Positions 1 through 11,687 of a stretch of 64,000 nucleotides of DNA are shown piece by piece. Below the pieces are notes generated by a model that worked only from the letters and a program-made list of their open reading frames with translations, was not told the DNA's origin and did no database searches. The position numbers and the translations under genes were made by a program. How positions within the stretch are numbered: position 1 is the stretch's first letter; each line of letters begins with the position of its first letter. Source of the stretch: CAXBGS01 sp963975425 (GTDB lineage: Bacteria; Planctomycetota; Planctomycetia; Pirellulales; Pirellulaceae); contig CAXBGS010000002.1 in the NCBI GenBank assembly GCA_963975425.1, positions 744,001 to 808,000 on the forward strand. Reading direction: 5' to 3'.

Positions 1-40
1 GCTATCCATAGTCCAACCAACAACGCCTACCACAAAGACA

Positions 41-2308
<2,268 letters not shown>

Positions 2309-2549
2309 GGCATCGGCAAGAACCCGCTGGAAACGCCCCCCGGAAACCGGCGGATCGCCCTGGATCCATCAGGACTTTCCCCGAATCCAAGCTTGGAAAC
2401 GCATGATCGCATCGAGTTGGTGGATTTTAGGGTCGAGCGATTTCTCGATCGCTTGTCCTTATCCACTAACTTAGAGGGGTGAAGGGCAACTTCTGAAAAG
2501 AAATTCATCTTTTGTTGTCCACAAAACGGCCTTCGTTGGAGTAAGAGGT

Positions 2550-3143
2550 ATGGACGACGTTTCACAAAAACCTTCAACCGACGACGGCGCACATTTGACC
2601 ACCGCCAGCGCGCCGGGCCCTTCGTCTGAATCGGATCAGGGCGAGGCTTTTGTGCGCCTGTTGCTCGAGCACGAACCGCAGGTACGCATCTTTCTGCGTC
2701 GTTTGCTTCCGAGCTGGAACGACGTCGACGAAGTGCTGCAGGAAGCGAGCCTGGTCGCTTGGCGAAAATTCAAGGATTTCGAGCAGGGCACGGCTTTCGG
2801 CGGTTGGTTTTTAACGATCGCCCGATTCGAGGCTCTCAAATATCGACGCGGCATTGCGAAAACGCCCCTCGTATTTTCAGACGATGTCTGGGAATTGCTG
2901 GCACACGAGGATGCCAACGAGGTCCCCGAAGGAACCTTCAAACAGCACTTGGTGACGTGCCTGTCGAAACTGCACCCCGAGCAAAAATCACTCTTGTTGC
3001 ACGTCTATTCGCCGGGAGTCGCCGTGCGTGACGTGGCGTCTCAATCGGGGAAAAGCGAACAAGCACTCTACAAAGCGATTCAGCGATTGCGATCGACGCT
3101 GCACGAGTGCGTTAAAAAATCAGTCGCGCGTGAGGGTGCATGA
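2550..3143 (+). CDS. ECF RNA polymerase sigma factor (planctomycete type)
   Basis: A 197-residue sigma-70 family protein. Region 2 spans about residues 32-100 and contains DVDEVLQEASLVAWRKF. Region 4 spans about 130-190 and contains the helix-turn-helix VRDVASQSGKSEQALYKAIQ. A serine- and proline-containing N-terminal tail of about 30 residues precedes region 2. It matches the sigma subfamily expanded in Rhodopirellula and Verrucomicrobia. The start is supported by a purine-rich GGAGTAAGAGGT just upstream. The stop overlaps the next start in ATGA, so translational coupling to the FecR-like protein is likely. It probably directs transcription in response to that partner; its target promoters cannot be read from the window. 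Confidence 0.93.
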   Translation: MDDVSQKPSTDDGAHLTTASAPGPSSESDQGEAFVRLLLEHEPQVRIFLRRLLPSWNDVDEVLQEASLVAWRKFKDFEQGTAFGGWFLTIARFEALKYRRGIAKTPLVFSDDVWELLAHEDANEVPEGTFKQHLVTCLSKLHPEQKSLLLHVYSPGVAVRDVASQSGKSEQALYKAIQRLRSTLHECVKKSVAREGA

Positions 3144-4840
3144 TGTCTGAAAAAGACCTGAAACAATTGATCGCCGATTGGCTGGACGGCCACATCGGCG
3201 AAGAGGACTCACAGCGGCTTCAGCAACAATTGCGTGATTCACCGCAAGCACGCGAATTATTCCGAAGCTACACGAAACTGGACGGCGTGCTGTATGAATT
3301 AGCGCTCGAGGCAACGGACACTGGTGAAACGCAAGATGCTCTACCGTCATCGCTTCGCTCGAGCGCTTCGGTAAGTTCCGCAGGCTGGATTGACGGGACC
3401 CGACTTGCGATCGCAGCCACACTGATGCTTGCTGTCGGCGGGCTCGCCTATCAACTCGGCAGGAAGAACGTCGCAAACAGCGATGCGAAGAGTTTGGCCC
3501 AGCAGAATTTGGCCCAGCCCGACGATGCCGAATCCTCTGGCGAACGAACGATCGCGGGCTACGCAACCCTGCGACGTGTGGCGGGCGTTCGTTGGTCCGG
3601 TGACTCGAATACCTATCGCGAAGGTGACGTGTTACCAGCAGGCATTCTGGAATTCGATGACGGCATTGCCGAAATCGATTTCTTTTGTGGTGCGACGCTG
3701 ATCGTCGAAGGTCCCGCGAAAATGGAATTGGAATCCGATTGGTCGGTACGGATGCTCGCCGGACGACTGAGGGCCAATGTACCTCCGGCGGCACGAGGAT
3801 TCATTGTCAAAGCGGCCGATTCGGAAATCATCGACCTGGGAACCGAGTTTGCGTTGGAAGTCGCGCCCGAGAATGTTCGATTGGAAGTCGTCGATGGCGA
3901 AGTCAAATTACGTGGTGGCAGGCACGATGGCGAGCACCTTGTCACCGGAGAAGGCCAGTCGCTGCTTGGCAATGGCCGGGGCGAGTCGCTGAAAAATCTA
4001 AGTACGATTGGCGACGTTCAGCGCAGGCGAAAGTCAGGCCAAAAAGAACGTTTTGATGCCTGGAAAGCGCACTCAAATCAATTGCGATCTGACGACCGCC
4101 TGATCGCCTACTATCCGATCGCGGATTCGGCCAGCGATCGATTCGTCCCCAACGCAGCCCGCAGCGGCAGCGAATCGGACGGGACGCTGGTCGGGACAGT
4201 CAATCGTGTTGACGGTCGGTTCGGCCCCGATTCATCGGGGCTTGAATTCGATCGCCCTGGCGCTCGTTTACGGACGTTGATTGATGGCACATTTCAGGCG
4301 TTTACGTTTGTGTGCTGGGTAAAAATTGACAACCTGGAACATAAGTACAATGCATTGTTTATGGGCGACGGATACGAAAACGGCGAACCTCATTGGCAGA
4401 TTCGCGATGACGGTCGGTTGATGTTTTCGGTGATGGTCGATGATACGCAAGACATCAAGGTTACCAGCGCGATGGACCAGAAAATTGTCTCCGACGCCGG
4501 CCTACACCGTGTTTACTTTACTGAGCCGTTTTGGGACATCTCCAAGAGCGGCCAGTGGTTTCATATTGCCGTGACGTACGATCCCGCCGCACGACTTGTT
4601 TCGCAGTACATCAACGGCCAAACGATCAGTTCCGAAGAAATTATCGACCGATACTTTATCGACGAACTGCGAATCGGCCCCGCAGAGATCGGCAACTGGG
4701 GACAACCGTTCCGCAAGACGCCATGGTTCGCGGTTCGCAATTTGAACGGCGCCATCGACGAGCTGGCGATTTTTGACGCAGCATTATCTCCGACTGAAAT
4801 TGAAACGCTTTATGAACAAGGGAAACCACTTGGCTACTAG
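3140..4840 (+). CDS. FecR-type membrane regulator fused to a LamG domain
   Basis: A 566-residue likely partner of the sigma factor. Residues 1-55 form a cytoplasmic helical segment (LIADWLDGHIGEEDSQRL) of the kind used to contact ECF sigma factors. One membrane span lies near residues 90-110. The FecR domain covers about 150-265 (IDLGTEFALEVAPENVRLEV). Residues 320-560 form a LamG/concanavalin-like domain (FTFVCWVKIDNLEHKYNALF, GAIDELAIFDAALSPTEIE). The extracytoplasmic LamG domain could bind a glycan and relay the signal; that is inference. A linker has an in-frame 15-bp duplication encoding LAQQNLAQP. Its 3' end overlaps the sulfatase start by 29 bp, so sigma, FecR and sulfatase look like one operon. 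Confidence 0.9.
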   Translation: MMSEKDLKQLIADWLDGHIGEEDSQRLQQQLRDSPQARELFRSYTKLDGVLYELALEATDTGETQDALPSSLRSSASVSSAGWIDGTRLAIAATLMLAVGGLAYQLGRKNVANSDAKSLAQQNLAQPDDAESSGERTIAGYATLRRVAGVRWSGDSNTYREGDVLPAGILEFDDGIAEIDFFCGATLIVEGPAKMELESDWSVRMLAGRLRANVPPAARGFIVKAADSEIIDLGTEFALEVAPENVRLEVVDGEVKLRGGRHDGEHLVTGEGQSLLGNGRGESLKNLSTIGDVQRRRKSGQKERFDAWKAHSNQLRSDDRLIAYYPIADSASDRFVPNAARSGSESDGTLVGTVNRVDGRFGPDSSGLEFDRPGARLRTLIDGTFQAFTFVCWVKIDNLEHKYNALFMGDGYENGEPHWQIRDDGRLMFSVMVDDTQDIKVTSAMDQKIVSDAGLHRVYFTEPFWDISKSGQWFHIAVTYDPAARLVSQYINGQTISSEEIIDRYFIDELRIGPAEIGNWGQPFRKTPWFAVRNLNGAIDELAIFDAALSPTEIETLYEQGKPLGY

Positions 4841-6446
4841 ATCACGCATCCTATTTTCCGTCTTGTCGATTGCGTTGGCGGTGTCCCCGGGAATCGGACA
4901 AGCCGCTAAACCGAACGTACTGTTTATCGCCGTCGACGACTTGCGCCCCGAACTCGGCTGCTATGGATCGCCGATCGCCATCTCTCCGAATTTGGATGCC
5001 TTGGCTGAGGATGGATTGTTATTCAATCGGGCTTATTGCCAACAAGCGATCTGTCGGCCGTCGCGGGCCAGCCTAATGACCGGCGCTCGCCCAGATACGA
5101 CGGGGCTTTATCACAACTATGTTGCATTGCGAGAGTTGCAGCCGGATATCTTGACTCTGCCTGAACACTTCATTGCTCACGGCTATGAGGCTGCGTACTG
5201 CGGAAAGATTTTCCACCAGGGTGATACCGACGATGGCCGCTCATGGAGCCGTGAACCGGTCAAGAAAATCGCGGGAATCAAAAAGCCGCTCGGCGGTTAT
5301 GCGCTTGCGGAGAACAACGCGATCAAAAGCGAGAATTTGAAACAGATGCTTGCCAAATACGGCGAAGCCGCTCGGCGTGGCCTCGGCAGCGGCCCCGCAT
5401 ACGAAGCCGCCGATGTACCCGACACGGCTTACGTGGACGGATACAACACACAACTTGCGATCGCAACCATGAAAGAAATGGTCGACGCGGGCGACAAGCC
5501 CTTCTTTCTCGCAATGGGCTACAAGTTGCCGCACCTCAATTGGTGCGCACCGCAAAAATACTGGGACTTGTATGATCCCGCGAACATTCCGATGGCAAGT
5601 GAACCGCAGGCACCGCTAAACGGCGCGGCGATGGGTCTTCACGCGTCGTTCGAACTTCGCACGCGGGCCGGCATCCCGAAATTCGGTCCACTTGGTCCCG
5701 AACTCTCGCGGACGTTGAAACATGCTTACTTGGCATGCGTCAGTTACGTCGACGCGCAAATCGGGATGATGGTCAAAGCATTGGAAGACGCCGGCGTCCG
5801 CGACAATACGATCATCGTCATCTGGGGCGACCACGGCTGGCACCTTGGCGACATGGGCGTCTGGGGCAAAGCGACCAACTATGAAATCGCTACGCGAGTT
5901 CCGTTGATGATCTGGTCACCGGCGATGAAAACTCGGGGAAAGAAAACGGATGCCTTGGTCGAACTGGTCGATATCTTCCCGACGCTTTGCGAACTAGCCG
6001 AAGTGCCCACACCAGAACACTTGGAAGGACACAGCTTTGTGCCGCTGATGGCGGACCCGGATCAGCCATGGAAAAAAGCCGCATTCAGTGTCTACCCCAA
6101 CCCGGCACTTCGCGAGTGGGCGGCGAATCCGTTATCGCAAGGCATGCGAGAAACCTGGTTTGGCCCCTTAATCAAAGAGGTTGAAGGCAGAATTATTAAC
6201 CAGCAAGGCGACAAATGGGACCGCGAGTTGTTTGAGCAACACTTGATGGGATATGCGATGCGCACGGATCGATATCGCTTGGTCGTATGGCGTGACCATC
6301 GCACCCCAGATGCGGATCCACTGTTTGTCGAACTCTACGACCACCAAGACGATCCACACGAGACAAAGAATATTGCCGACGCGAAACCAAAGGTCGTCAG
6401 CGAATTGCGAAAACAATTGGACTCTGGTTGGAAAGCTGCGTTATAG
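4812..6446 (+). CDS. Sulfatase, iduronate-2-sulfatase-like
   Basis: A 544-residue exported sulfatase. I chose the ATG at 4812, which gives a signal peptide ending near GIGQA; the frame also opens upstream at a TTG (4773). Metal-binding residues lie in FIAVDDLRPELGCYG. The formylglycine motif is Cys81-R-P-S-Arg85 followed by ASLMTG. The GYKLPHLNWCAPQKYWDLY segment and the later GDHGWHLGDMGVWGK are typical of the iduronate-2-sulfatase-like clade. It would hydrolyse sulfate esters on an acidic or sulfated sugar in the periplasm or outside the cell; the real substrate is unknown. Overlap with the FecR-LamG gene suggests control by that sigma system. Residue 81 needs conversion to formylglycine by an enzyme not encoded here. 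Confidence 0.92.
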   Translation: MNKGNHLATRSRILFSVLSIALAVSPGIGQAAKPNVLFIAVDDLRPELGCYGSPIAISPNLDALAEDGLLFNRAYCQQAICRPSRASLMTGARPDTTGLYHNYVALRELQPDILTLPEHFIAHGYEAAYCGKIFHQGDTDDGRSWSREPVKKIAGIKKPLGGYALAENNAIKSENLKQMLAKYGEAARRGLGSGPAYEAADVPDTAYVDGYNTQLAIATMKEMVDAGDKPFFLAMGYKLPHLNWCAPQKYWDLYDPANIPMASEPQAPLNGAAMGLHASFELRTRAGIPKFGPLGPELSRTLKHAYLACVSYVDAQIGMMVKALEDAGVRDNTIIVIWGDHGWHLGDMGVWGKATNYEIATRVPLMIWSPAMKTRGKKTDALVELVDIFPTLCELAEVPTPEHLEGHSFVPLMADPDQPWKKAAFSVYPNPALREWAANPLSQGMRETWFGPLIKEVEGRIINQQGDKWDRELFEQHLMGYAMRTDRYRLVVWRDHRTPDADPLFVELYDHQDDPHETKNIADAKPKVVSELRKQLDSGWKAAL

Positions 6447-6456
6447 CTTTCCTGCC

Positions 6457-6492
6457 AATCCATCTCGCATTTGAAATCCATCTTGCACTCAA
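6457..6492. repeat. Degenerate 18-bp tandem duplication
   Basis: Two adjacent 18-bp units (6457-6474 and 6475-6492), both starting AATCCATCT, agree at 14 of 18 positions. They lie just after the sulfatase stop in the 125-bp gap before the PSD1 gene. Confidence 0.6.
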
Positions 6493-6571
6493 ACACTGTG
6501 CGGCGATGTCGTGTCTGCACACGAAACCGCAAGTGCCGGACAATTAACACATAAAAGAATCGAACGGGCTG

Positions 6572-9379
6572 ATGAAAAAGTTCAAAATCAATGTTTTGAT
6601 GACCGTCGTCTTATCAATCGTTGCGTCGTCACGATCCAATGCCGACCCGGTCGATTACGAACGTGACATTGCACCGATTCTGGAAGACCGCTGTTTGTAT
6701 TGCCACGGCGAAGACGAACAGGAATCGGGGCTTCGATTGGACCGCCGCGCCAAAATGCTAAGAGGCGGTGACAGCGGTCTGGCCGCGATTGTCCCTGGTA
6801 AACCGGACAAGAGCTATTTGATCGAAGTCATCAAACATGTCGACGAAGACATGGCGATGCCGCCAGACGACGACAAGTTGCCCGATGAAGAGATTGAGCT
6901 GATCGCGCGATGGATCGAAGAAGGTGCGAATTGGCCGGGCCAAATGGAAGAGGTCGTGAAAGAAACGTCGGACCACTGGGCGTTTCAGCAAGTTGTCCGC
7001 CCGGACGTCCCCGTCGTCACCAATCGTTCGGGGGCCACCGACGAGCAAGGGTCGACGGACGCTGCGACCGAAAGCCCGATCGATGCATTCTTGCAAGAAC
7101 GACTCGCCCAAGAAGGCCTGTCGTTTTCGCCCATGGCCGATCCGCAAACGCTAATCCGTCGTGCTTCAATCGTGCTGACAGGAATTGCACCGACGCCAGA
7201 ACAGACGACCGCATTCGTGTCCGCCAGCAACGACGACAGCGAAAAAGCGTATGCGGCGTTGATCGACCGGCTTCTTAACTCGCCCCACTTCGGTGAACGT
7301 TGGGCCCAACATTGGCTCGACGTCATTCGATGGGCCGAAACGAACGGCTCCGAAGCGAACTTGTACCGCAAAAATTCTTGGATCTATCGCGACTACGTGG
7401 TCCGTGCCTTTAACGAAGACCTTCCCTACGACAAGTTCGTTCAACAGCAAATCGCTGGCGACTCCATGGGTGCAGGCGAAGCCACAGGTTTCCTGGTCTC
7501 TGGTCCACACGTTCCCGCCGCGACGGTCGGACGCGAACCCACTGCGATTCGCCAAGCACGTGCGGATCGGATGGATGAAATCATGCAAACCGTGGGCGCA
7601 TCGATCATGGGCGTCACCATGGGTTGCGCTCGGTGCCACAATCATAAATTCGATCCGATCTCGATCAAAGACTATTACTCGATGACGGGTGTTTTTCAGG
7701 ATGTCGAATTTGGCGGGCGATTCCCAGAGTTTGCCAAAGATCACCCGCGACGCATCCGAGGCGAAGAGATTTGGCGAGAGATCGCCAGCCAGCGACGGGT
7801 CTTGCGCGAAATGGGCGGCTGGGAAGAAGACTGGGGTGCGTTCCGTGAAATGCACTTTCAGCCAATTTCGACCAAGGCGATTCGCATCCGATTCAAAATG
7901 AAGAACGTCGGGTTGGATGAACTGGAAGTCTATGGCACCGAAGAAAAAGACAAGAACTTGGTCCACAAGAGCACGAGCACAATACTTTCAAGCTCGGACG
8001 CAAAAGGCATCGATGGCCGTTATCCGGTCGAACGATTGATCGACGGCGAATTTGGCACCATGACGTGGCGAGCGGAAAAACCGAAGGGCTCCTCGGGCGA
8101 ACCTTGGGTCCAATTCGATTTTGACCAACCGCGAATCGTCAATCGACTGCGGATGAGCAGCAACCGAGAGTACTTTTACGACACCGATTATCTGGACAAG
8201 AAACCGAATTTGCCACGGTACGAGTACGACCTGGAAGTGCTCAAGAGCGACGGTTCTTGGCAACCTTGGGTGGGAACATGGCATGTCAACCAACAACTGG
8301 ACAAGAAATATCCTGAGCGTGCTGCGGCACTCGCCGAAATTCAAAGTCTGATCGAAACACTTGCCGAAGAAGGCCCACGACCAAGCTTTGTCGGCCGCTT
8401 TGTTCGGCCGACCGTGACGCGAGTCTTGCTCCGCGGCAGCCCCGAGAATGCTCGCGATGAAGTCCCGCCGGCCGGACCCGAAATCTTTGGTGGCGATCTG
8501 GGACTTACGTCACAAGCCTCAGGACCGAAGCGACGCGCGGAGTTCGCCACGTGGATCACCAGCAAAGAAAATCCGCTCACCTCGCGCGTGATGGTCAATC
8601 GAATTTGGCATCACATCTTCGGGCGAGGCATCGTTGCGACCACGAGTGACTTTGGCAAAGCCGGGGCACCGCCGACGCATCCCGATTTGCTGGATTGGCT
8701 CGCAGCCGAATTTGCCGACCCATCCGAGCAAAACAGCAAACCCTGGTCGATGAAATCAATCATTCGTCAGTTAGTCATGTCGACGGCGTTCCGGCAATCC
8801 AGCTTGCCCACCGACGCAGGTATCGCGAAAGACGCCAGTACCGAATTGCTTTGGCGATTCCCGCCCAAACGCGTCGAGGCGGAAGTCATTCGAGATACGA
8901 TCCTGCAAGCGTCCGGTTCGCTCGATCGAACAATTGGAGGCCGCAGCTATCGCATTCACAATGTCAAAAAGACCTACGCGCAGTGGCAGGTGCTGGACAA
9001 CCATGGCCCAGAGACATGGCGGCGCATGTTGTATCAAGAACGGATGCGACGGGTGGACGACGGTATCTTCACCGCTTTTGACTTCCCTGATTGCGGACAA
9101 GTTCGTGCCAAGCGCCCTGTTTCGACAACACCCCTGCAAGCGTTGAACCTGATGAATAGCGACTTTGTGATGGATCAGTCCAAACGGATTGCTGATCGAG
9201 CGATGAAGCGCGCCGACGGCGATGTCACCAAAGCGATTGACGAGTGCTTTGAACTGCTGCTGTGCCGAAAACCTGATCCACAAGAACACAAAGACTGTTT
9301 GGAACTTGCCAACACCGGTGATCTGTCGCTCGTTTCGCGTGCACTGATCAATTCCAACGAGTTTGCGTTTCTTCCCTAG
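6572..9379 (+). CDS. PSD1/DUF1549/DUF1553 heme protein with inserted F5/8C-like domain
   Basis: A 935-residue exported protein of the family greatly expanded in Planctomycetes. After a signal peptide (1-24) comes a planctomycete cytochrome C domain with heme motif C41-L-Y-C44-H45. DUF1549 covers about residues 165-385 and ends at GCARCHNHKFDPIS, a second CxxCH. Residues 425-575 form a discoidin/F5/8-type-C-like sandwich (ERLIDGEFGTMTWRAEKPKG, WVQFDFDQPRIVNRLRM), possibly for glycan binding. DUF1553 fills about 645-930 (MVNRIWHHIFGRGIVAT). The biochemical activity is not established; electron-transferring oxidation of carbohydrates is a hypothesis. The DUF1501 gene follows 115 bp downstream in the usual pairing. 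Confidence 0.92.
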   Translation: MKKFKINVLMTVVLSIVASSRSNADPVDYERDIAPILEDRCLYCHGEDEQESGLRLDRRAKMLRGGDSGLAAIVPGKPDKSYLIEVIKHVDEDMAMPPDDDKLPDEEIELIARWIEEGANWPGQMEEVVKETSDHWAFQQVVRPDVPVVTNRSGATDEQGSTDAATESPIDAFLQERLAQEGLSFSPMADPQTLIRRASIVLTGIAPTPEQTTAFVSASNDDSEKAYAALIDRLLNSPHFGERWAQHWLDVIRWAETNGSEANLYRKNSWIYRDYVVRAFNEDLPYDKFVQQQIAGDSMGAGEATGFLVSGPHVPAATVGREPTAIRQARADRMDEIMQTVGASIMGVTMGCARCHNHKFDPISIKDYYSMTGVFQDVEFGGRFPEFAKDHPRRIRGEEIWREIASQRRVLREMGGWEEDWGAFREMHFQPISTKAIRIRFKMKNVGLDELEVYGTEEKDKNLVHKSTSTILSSSDAKGIDGRYPVERLIDGEFGTMTWRAEKPKGSSGEPWVQFDFDQPRIVNRLRMSSNREYFYDTDYLDKKPNLPRYEYDLEVLKSDGSWQPWVGTWHVNQQLDKKYPERAAALAEIQSLIETLAEEGPRPSFVGRFVRPTVTRVLLRGSPENARDEVPPAGPEIFGGDLGLTSQASGPKRRAEFATWITSKENPLTSRVMVNRIWHHIFGRGIVATTSDFGKAGAPPTHPDLLDWLAAEFADPSEQNSKPWSMKSIIRQLVMSTAFRQSSLPTDAGIAKDASTELLWRFPPKRVEAEVIRDTILQASGSLDRTIGGRSYRIHNVKKTYAQWQVLDNHGPETWRRMLYQERMRRVDDGIFTAFDFPDCGQVRAKRPVSTTPLQALNLMNSDFVMDQSKRIADRAMKRADGDVTKAIDECFELLLCRKPDPQEHKDCLELANTGDLSLVSRALINSNEFAFLP

Positions 9380-9494
9380 CACCGTCGATCGGCTCTTCCG
9401 CTGATTGTCGCCCCTTCCGATCGCATCCCATCCGCCCGTCGATACGTTACCGAACCGAACGAATCAAAGCGGGCCAAGCACTGGAACCAAGACG

Positions 9495-10997
9495 ATGACC
9501 AACCCTGAAAAATTATCACAACACGGCCGGTACCTCTTAGACCGCCGTGGCTTTCTTGGCACCGCCGGTCTATCCACCGCGGGTCTGGCCCTGGCCAGCC
9601 TGCTGGACGCCGACGGGCTGCTGGCATCGGACACGAAGACCGTCAGCGGAAAAACGCCGATTCGGCCCGAAATCGACCCGAACAATCCGTACGCCGCTCG
9701 CAAGCCGCATTTCGATATGCCGGCCAAGCAGGTCTTGGTTATCTACTTGCCCGGCGCGGTCAGCCACATCGATACATTCGATTACAAACCCGACCTCTAC
9801 AAACTGCACGGGCAGAAACCACCGGGACTGCCGGAGGTCACATTCGAAGGCCCATCGGGAAACATCGCGCAGCCGTTCTGGAAATTCAAACCTCGCGGCG
9901 AATCCGGAAAGATGGTGTCAGAACTGCTTCCGAACCTGGCCGAACAAGTGGACGACTTTTGCTTCTTGCATGCCATGTCGACCGACACCAGTGCTCACCC
10001 GCAAGGCGAGAACTTTATGAACACTGGATTCACGATGGAAGGCTTTCCGTCCTTTGGCGCTTGGGTCACGTATGCACTGGGGACCGAGAACCAAGAGTTG
10101 CCTTCCTTCGTCGCCATCAATGACCCGCGCGGCCTGGCGCGAAGTGGCAAGAACAATTTTGGTAACGGATTTCTGCCTGCGGCTTTTCAAGGCACCGACT
10201 TCACCGCAAAAAATCCCCCCAACAACCTGCATCGCCCCGATGCATTGTCACCCCAGTCCGACCGCAGCACCGTCGAATTGTTGCAACGTCTGAACGCCAA
10301 GCATTTAGAGATGTATCCCGGTGACGCGAACTTGGCTGGACGTATCGCCAGTTATGAACTGGCCGGAAAAATGCAGACGTCGGTCCCCGATGTGATGGAC
10401 CTTTCAGGTGAAACCGAAGCAACCCTGAAAGCGTACGGCGTCGAAGGCGGCAGCGAACTGCGCGGACACTACGCACGGAACTGCATTCTGGCGCGACGGT
10501 TGCTCGAGAAAGGTGTACGAGTTGTGCAACTCTTTAACGGCAGCGATCCGGCCGGCGGCAACGGCATCACGAACTGGGACTCGCATTCGAATATTGAAAA
10601 GACTCATGCGATGCAAGCCGAAATCATGGATCAACCGACCGCGGCTTTGATCGCTGATATGAAGCAACGCGGGATGCTGGAGGACACTCTGATCGTTTGG
10701 GCAACCGAGTTCGGGCGGATGCCATTCTTGCAGGCCAATGGAACGGGACGTGACCACAACCCGGGTGCATTCACTTGCTTCCTGGCCGGCGCCGGCGTCA
10801 AAAAAGGTTTCAGCTATGGCGAAAGCGACGAGTTCGGTTTTGAAGCCGCAGTCGACAAAACCACCGTCTATGATTTCAACGCAACGCTGCTTCACTTGAT
10901 GGGGCTCGACCACGAACGGCTGACGTTCTATCACAACGGCCTGGAACGTCGTTTGACGAACGTTCATGGTGAAGTCGTTCACGACATCTTGGCGTAA
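9495..10997 (+). CDS. DUF1501 protein, Tat-exported
   Basis: A 500-residue protein. The ATG at 9495 was preferred over an upstream in-frame TTG (9405) because it places a twin-arginine signal (DRRGFLGTAGLSTAG) near the N-terminus. DUF1501 belongs to the alkaline phosphatase/sulfatase superfamily. Typical family segments are visible: SHIDTFDYKPDLYKLHG, VWATEFGRMPFLQANGTGRD, and a C-terminal LHLMGLDHERLTF. The usual GGPS before HIDTFD reads GAVS here, a small deviation. Function is unknown, but it is almost always encoded next to a PSD1 protein as here, suggesting that the two act together outside the cytoplasm. Confidence 0.9.
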   Translation: MTNPEKLSQHGRYLLDRRGFLGTAGLSTAGLALASLLDADGLLASDTKTVSGKTPIRPEIDPNNPYAARKPHFDMPAKQVLVIYLPGAVSHIDTFDYKPDLYKLHGQKPPGLPEVTFEGPSGNIAQPFWKFKPRGESGKMVSELLPNLAEQVDDFCFLHAMSTDTSAHPQGENFMNTGFTMEGFPSFGAWVTYALGTENQELPSFVAINDPRGLARSGKNNFGNGFLPAAFQGTDFTAKNPPNNLHRPDALSPQSDRSTVELLQRLNAKHLEMYPGDANLAGRIASYELAGKMQTSVPDVMDLSGETEATLKAYGVEGGSELRGHYARNCILARRLLEKGVRVVQLFNGSDPAGGNGITNWDSHSNIEKTHAMQAEIMDQPTAALIADMKQRGMLEDTLIVWATEFGRMPFLQANGTGRDHNPGAFTCFLAGAGVKKGFSYGESDEFGFEAAVDKTTVYDFNATLLHLMGLDHERLTFYHNGLERRLTNVHGEVVHDILA

Positions 10998-11231
10998 CGC
11001 ACCGTAAGAGCACGACTTAGACTTTGATCGGCTGCGTGTCCAAAGCACCTTTGAACACCACCGGACAGCCGTGACGAAAATGTTCACGAGACATCTACGA
11101 TTTTCGTGCGGGACACGCTCGGCTATCGATTGGCACAACGTTAAACAACGTGTCATGACGTACCGGTTGAGATAAACGTCAAATCGAAGCTGTGACCACC
11201 GATCAAATTCTCGGGTGCGCGGCTAATCTGA

Positions 11232-11260
11232 ATCGCCGTTTATCTGGATCGCCGTTTATC
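11232..11260. repeat. 16-bp-period tandem duplication
   Basis: ATCGCCGTTTATC occurs at 11232 and again at 11248, separated by TGG, giving a 16-bp period with 13 of 13 visible matches in the second copy. It is noncoding. Confidence 0.75.
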
Positions 11261-11613
11261 ATTCCGTAAGCCCTAGCACCCAGTCGACTCGTCTGCTCGA
11301 CGTCGATTTTTACGACTGCCGGTGCAATATTTTGTTGCGGATTTCCGAAAGACCGCCTCATTCGGACGACAAGCCTGATGGCGGCAAGGTCGGCGCGCCG
11401 ATCGTTGCGACGCGGCAACGTCGTACAGGTGCATAGACCTGTTTCGCACTGCAATACACTGCGATTTTGATCGCCGACTCCTTAAAGGCGTTGCTCAAAA
11501 CAGTGCGTCAACTCGGCGTAGGATCGCACATCGCACGCGAGAATCGAGCATGCACTCGCTCAATATCCCACGCTTAATAAAGACAGATCGTGTCACTTAT
11601 CGCTTTGCAGGCC

Positions 11614-11631
11614 TGTACCCTAAAGGGTGCA
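11614..11631. promoter_or_regulatory. Near-palindromic candidate operator
   Basis: An 18-bp dyad TGTACCCTAAAGGGTGCA, in which 7 of 9 base pairs are symmetric, lies 33-57 bp upstream of the two possible starts of the PAS-LuxR regulator. LuxR/NarL-type regulators bind dyads of this size, so autoregulation is possible. The protein-DNA link is inference. Confidence 0.4.
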
Positions 11632-11687
11632 CTTGGCGGGACTAGCCACTTCCTGTCGGGACAGTGAATCGCGAACGCAAACATACG

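Larger units (their letters stand above)
10998..11663. other. Long intergenic region upstream of the PAS-LuxR gene
   Basis: 666 bp without a convincing gene. It contains a 16-bp tandem duplication at 11232-11260 and a near-palindrome at 11614-11631. No tRNA or obvious structured RNA was recognised. Confidence 0.6.
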
